From the NCBI RefSeq assembly GCF_013340205.1, contig NZ_BJTG01000002.1, positions 525,001 to 589,000 of the forward strand: 64,000 nt of DNA. The letters are read 5' to 3'. Under the pieces are notes generated by a model. It worked only from the letters and a program-made list of their open reading frames with translations, had not been told where the DNA came from and did not search any database. The position numbers were made by a program, and so were the translations under genes. This DNA comes from Anaeromyxobacter diazotrophicus (GTDB lineage: Bacteria > Myxococcota > Myxococcia > Myxococcales > Anaeromyxobacteraceae). Position 1 is the stretch's first letter, and every line of letters starts with the position of its first letter. This document shows positions 63,532 to 64,000 of the stretch, one piece after another.

Positions 63532-64000
63532 ATGCGCATCGCCCTCACGCACAACCTCCGCCTGACCGACTCCGAGGAGGAGGCCGAGTTCGACACCCGC
63601 GAGACGGTCGACGCGCTCGCCTCCGCCCTGGAGCGGCTCGGCCACCGGGTGGAGCGGATCGAGGTCTCCGGCCCCGCCTCCCGCACCGTGGCGCGGCTCG
63701 AGGCGTTCGGCCCCGACCTCATCTTCAACACCGCCGAGGGGCGGCGCGGCCGCTTCCGCGAGGCGTTCTTCCCGGCGCTCTTCGACGAGCTGGGGATGCC
63801 GTACACCGGCTCCGACGCCTACGCGCTCGCGCTCACCCTCGACAAGCAGCTCACCAAGCTCGTCCTGGCCCAGCACGGGGTCACCACGCCGCGCTGGCAG
63901 TACGTGGAGCGCGCGGAGCAGCTCCAGGTGAACGCGCTCCGCTACCCGGTGATGGTGAAGCCCAACTTCGAGGGCAGCTCGAAGGGCATCACCCAGGACT
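63532..64000 (+). CDS. D-alanine-D-alanine ligase-family ATP-grasp protein, 5' part (cut by window end)
   Basis: The first 156 residues are present and the frame stays open at the window end. RIALTHNLRLTDSEEEAEFDTRETVDALASAL, FNTAEGRRGRFREAFFPALFDELGMPYTGSDAYALALTLDKQLTKLVL and VMVKPNFEGSSKGI (shown in part) match Ddl-type ligases: the NTAEG and SSKGI blocks bind D-Ala and ATP. It could be a Ddl for peptidoglycan or one of the Ddl-like peptide ligases that myxobacteria carry in several copies. ATG start 32 bases after the RDD gene; CCTCC rather than a purine-rich site precedes it. Confidence 0.85.
   Translation, partial: MRIALTHNLRLTDSEEEAEFDTRETVDALASALERLGHRVERIEVSGPASRTVARLEAFGPDLIFNTAEGRRGRFREAFFPALFDELGMPYTGSDAYALALTLDKQLTKLVLAQHGVTTPRWQYVERAEQLQVNALRYPVMVKPNFEGSSKGITQD

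Overview
The window is a GC-rich (by eye roughly 70-75 %) bacterial chromosome segment that opens inside the 3' part of a 23S rRNA gene and ends inside a D-Ala-D-Ala ligase-type gene. The gene style fits a myxobacterium, most likely an Anaeromyxobacter-like member of the Myxococcota: a Ser/Thr kinase with the HRDVSPQN catalytic loop, a TonB-dependent receptor carrying its own TonB C-terminal domain, a lone sigma-region-4 protein, many GTG/TTG starts, and GACCGC hexamer arrays. This placement is inference from style; no 16S gene is present to test it.

Layout. 1-1.2 kb: end of an rRNA operon (23S, 5S, terminator). 1.2-4.3 kb: mtnP, then a udgX-type uracil-DNA glycosylase divergent from a DUF763 gene with a helix-hairpin-helix motif. 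4.3-8.2 kb: a minus-strand operon of an outer-membrane porin, a membrane-less MgtE_N/CBS protein and an Nramp-type carrier with altered metal-site motifs, read here as a probable Mg2+ (or other divalent metal) uptake unit. 8.3-12.9 kb: two methyltransferases, a response regulator, tRNA-Asn, a SirB1-type protein, a [2Fe-2S] protein, and a deiodinase-like protein without its catalytic Cys. 13-18 kb: proC, a two-gene FAD/[2Fe-2S] amine or imino-acid dehydrogenase, an MFS exporter. 18-28 kb: TonB-dependent receptor plus lipoprotein, small lipoproteins, a metalloenzyme-fold protein, a HELTH peptidase, TldD-like protease, heparinase II/III-like protein. 28-31.9 kb: signalling block with a sigma-54-type promoter, an RsbRD-like protein, a Ser/Thr kinase, a MerR-like regulator and a sigma-region-4 protein. 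31.9-37.5 kb: purH-purD-purE followed by lptF-lptG.

37.5-59.6 kb is a surface-polysaccharide (O-antigen type) locus: lipid-linked-sugar glycosyltransferases (GT87, GT39), WaaL-type ligase, several GT4/GT2 enzymes, GDP-fucose genes fcl and gmd, dTDP-rhamnose genes rfbB and rfbD, the Wzm/Wzt ABC exporter, and a WbaP-type initiating phosphoglycosyltransferase. Together with lptF/lptG just upstream it covers chain initiation, sugar supply, assembly, export, ligation and LPS transport. rfbA, rfbC and manB/C are not in the window. The middle (about 43-52 kb) looks less GC-rich than the flanks. 59.6-64 kb returns to housekeeping genes: tsaC-type, DUF1015, hemB, a small DUF4177-like gene, an RDD membrane protein and a truncated ATP-grasp ligase.

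No CRISPR array, insertion sequence, integrase or prophage gene was seen. No gap longer than about 250 bases lacks a gene. The main points for follow-up are the udgX/DUF763 pair, the porin-MgtE_N-Nramp operon, the sigma-54 promoter with an upstream palindrome before the RsbRD-like gene, a recurrent -10-like box placed just before start codons (possible leaderless mRNAs), and shared hexamer repeats in unrelated genes.
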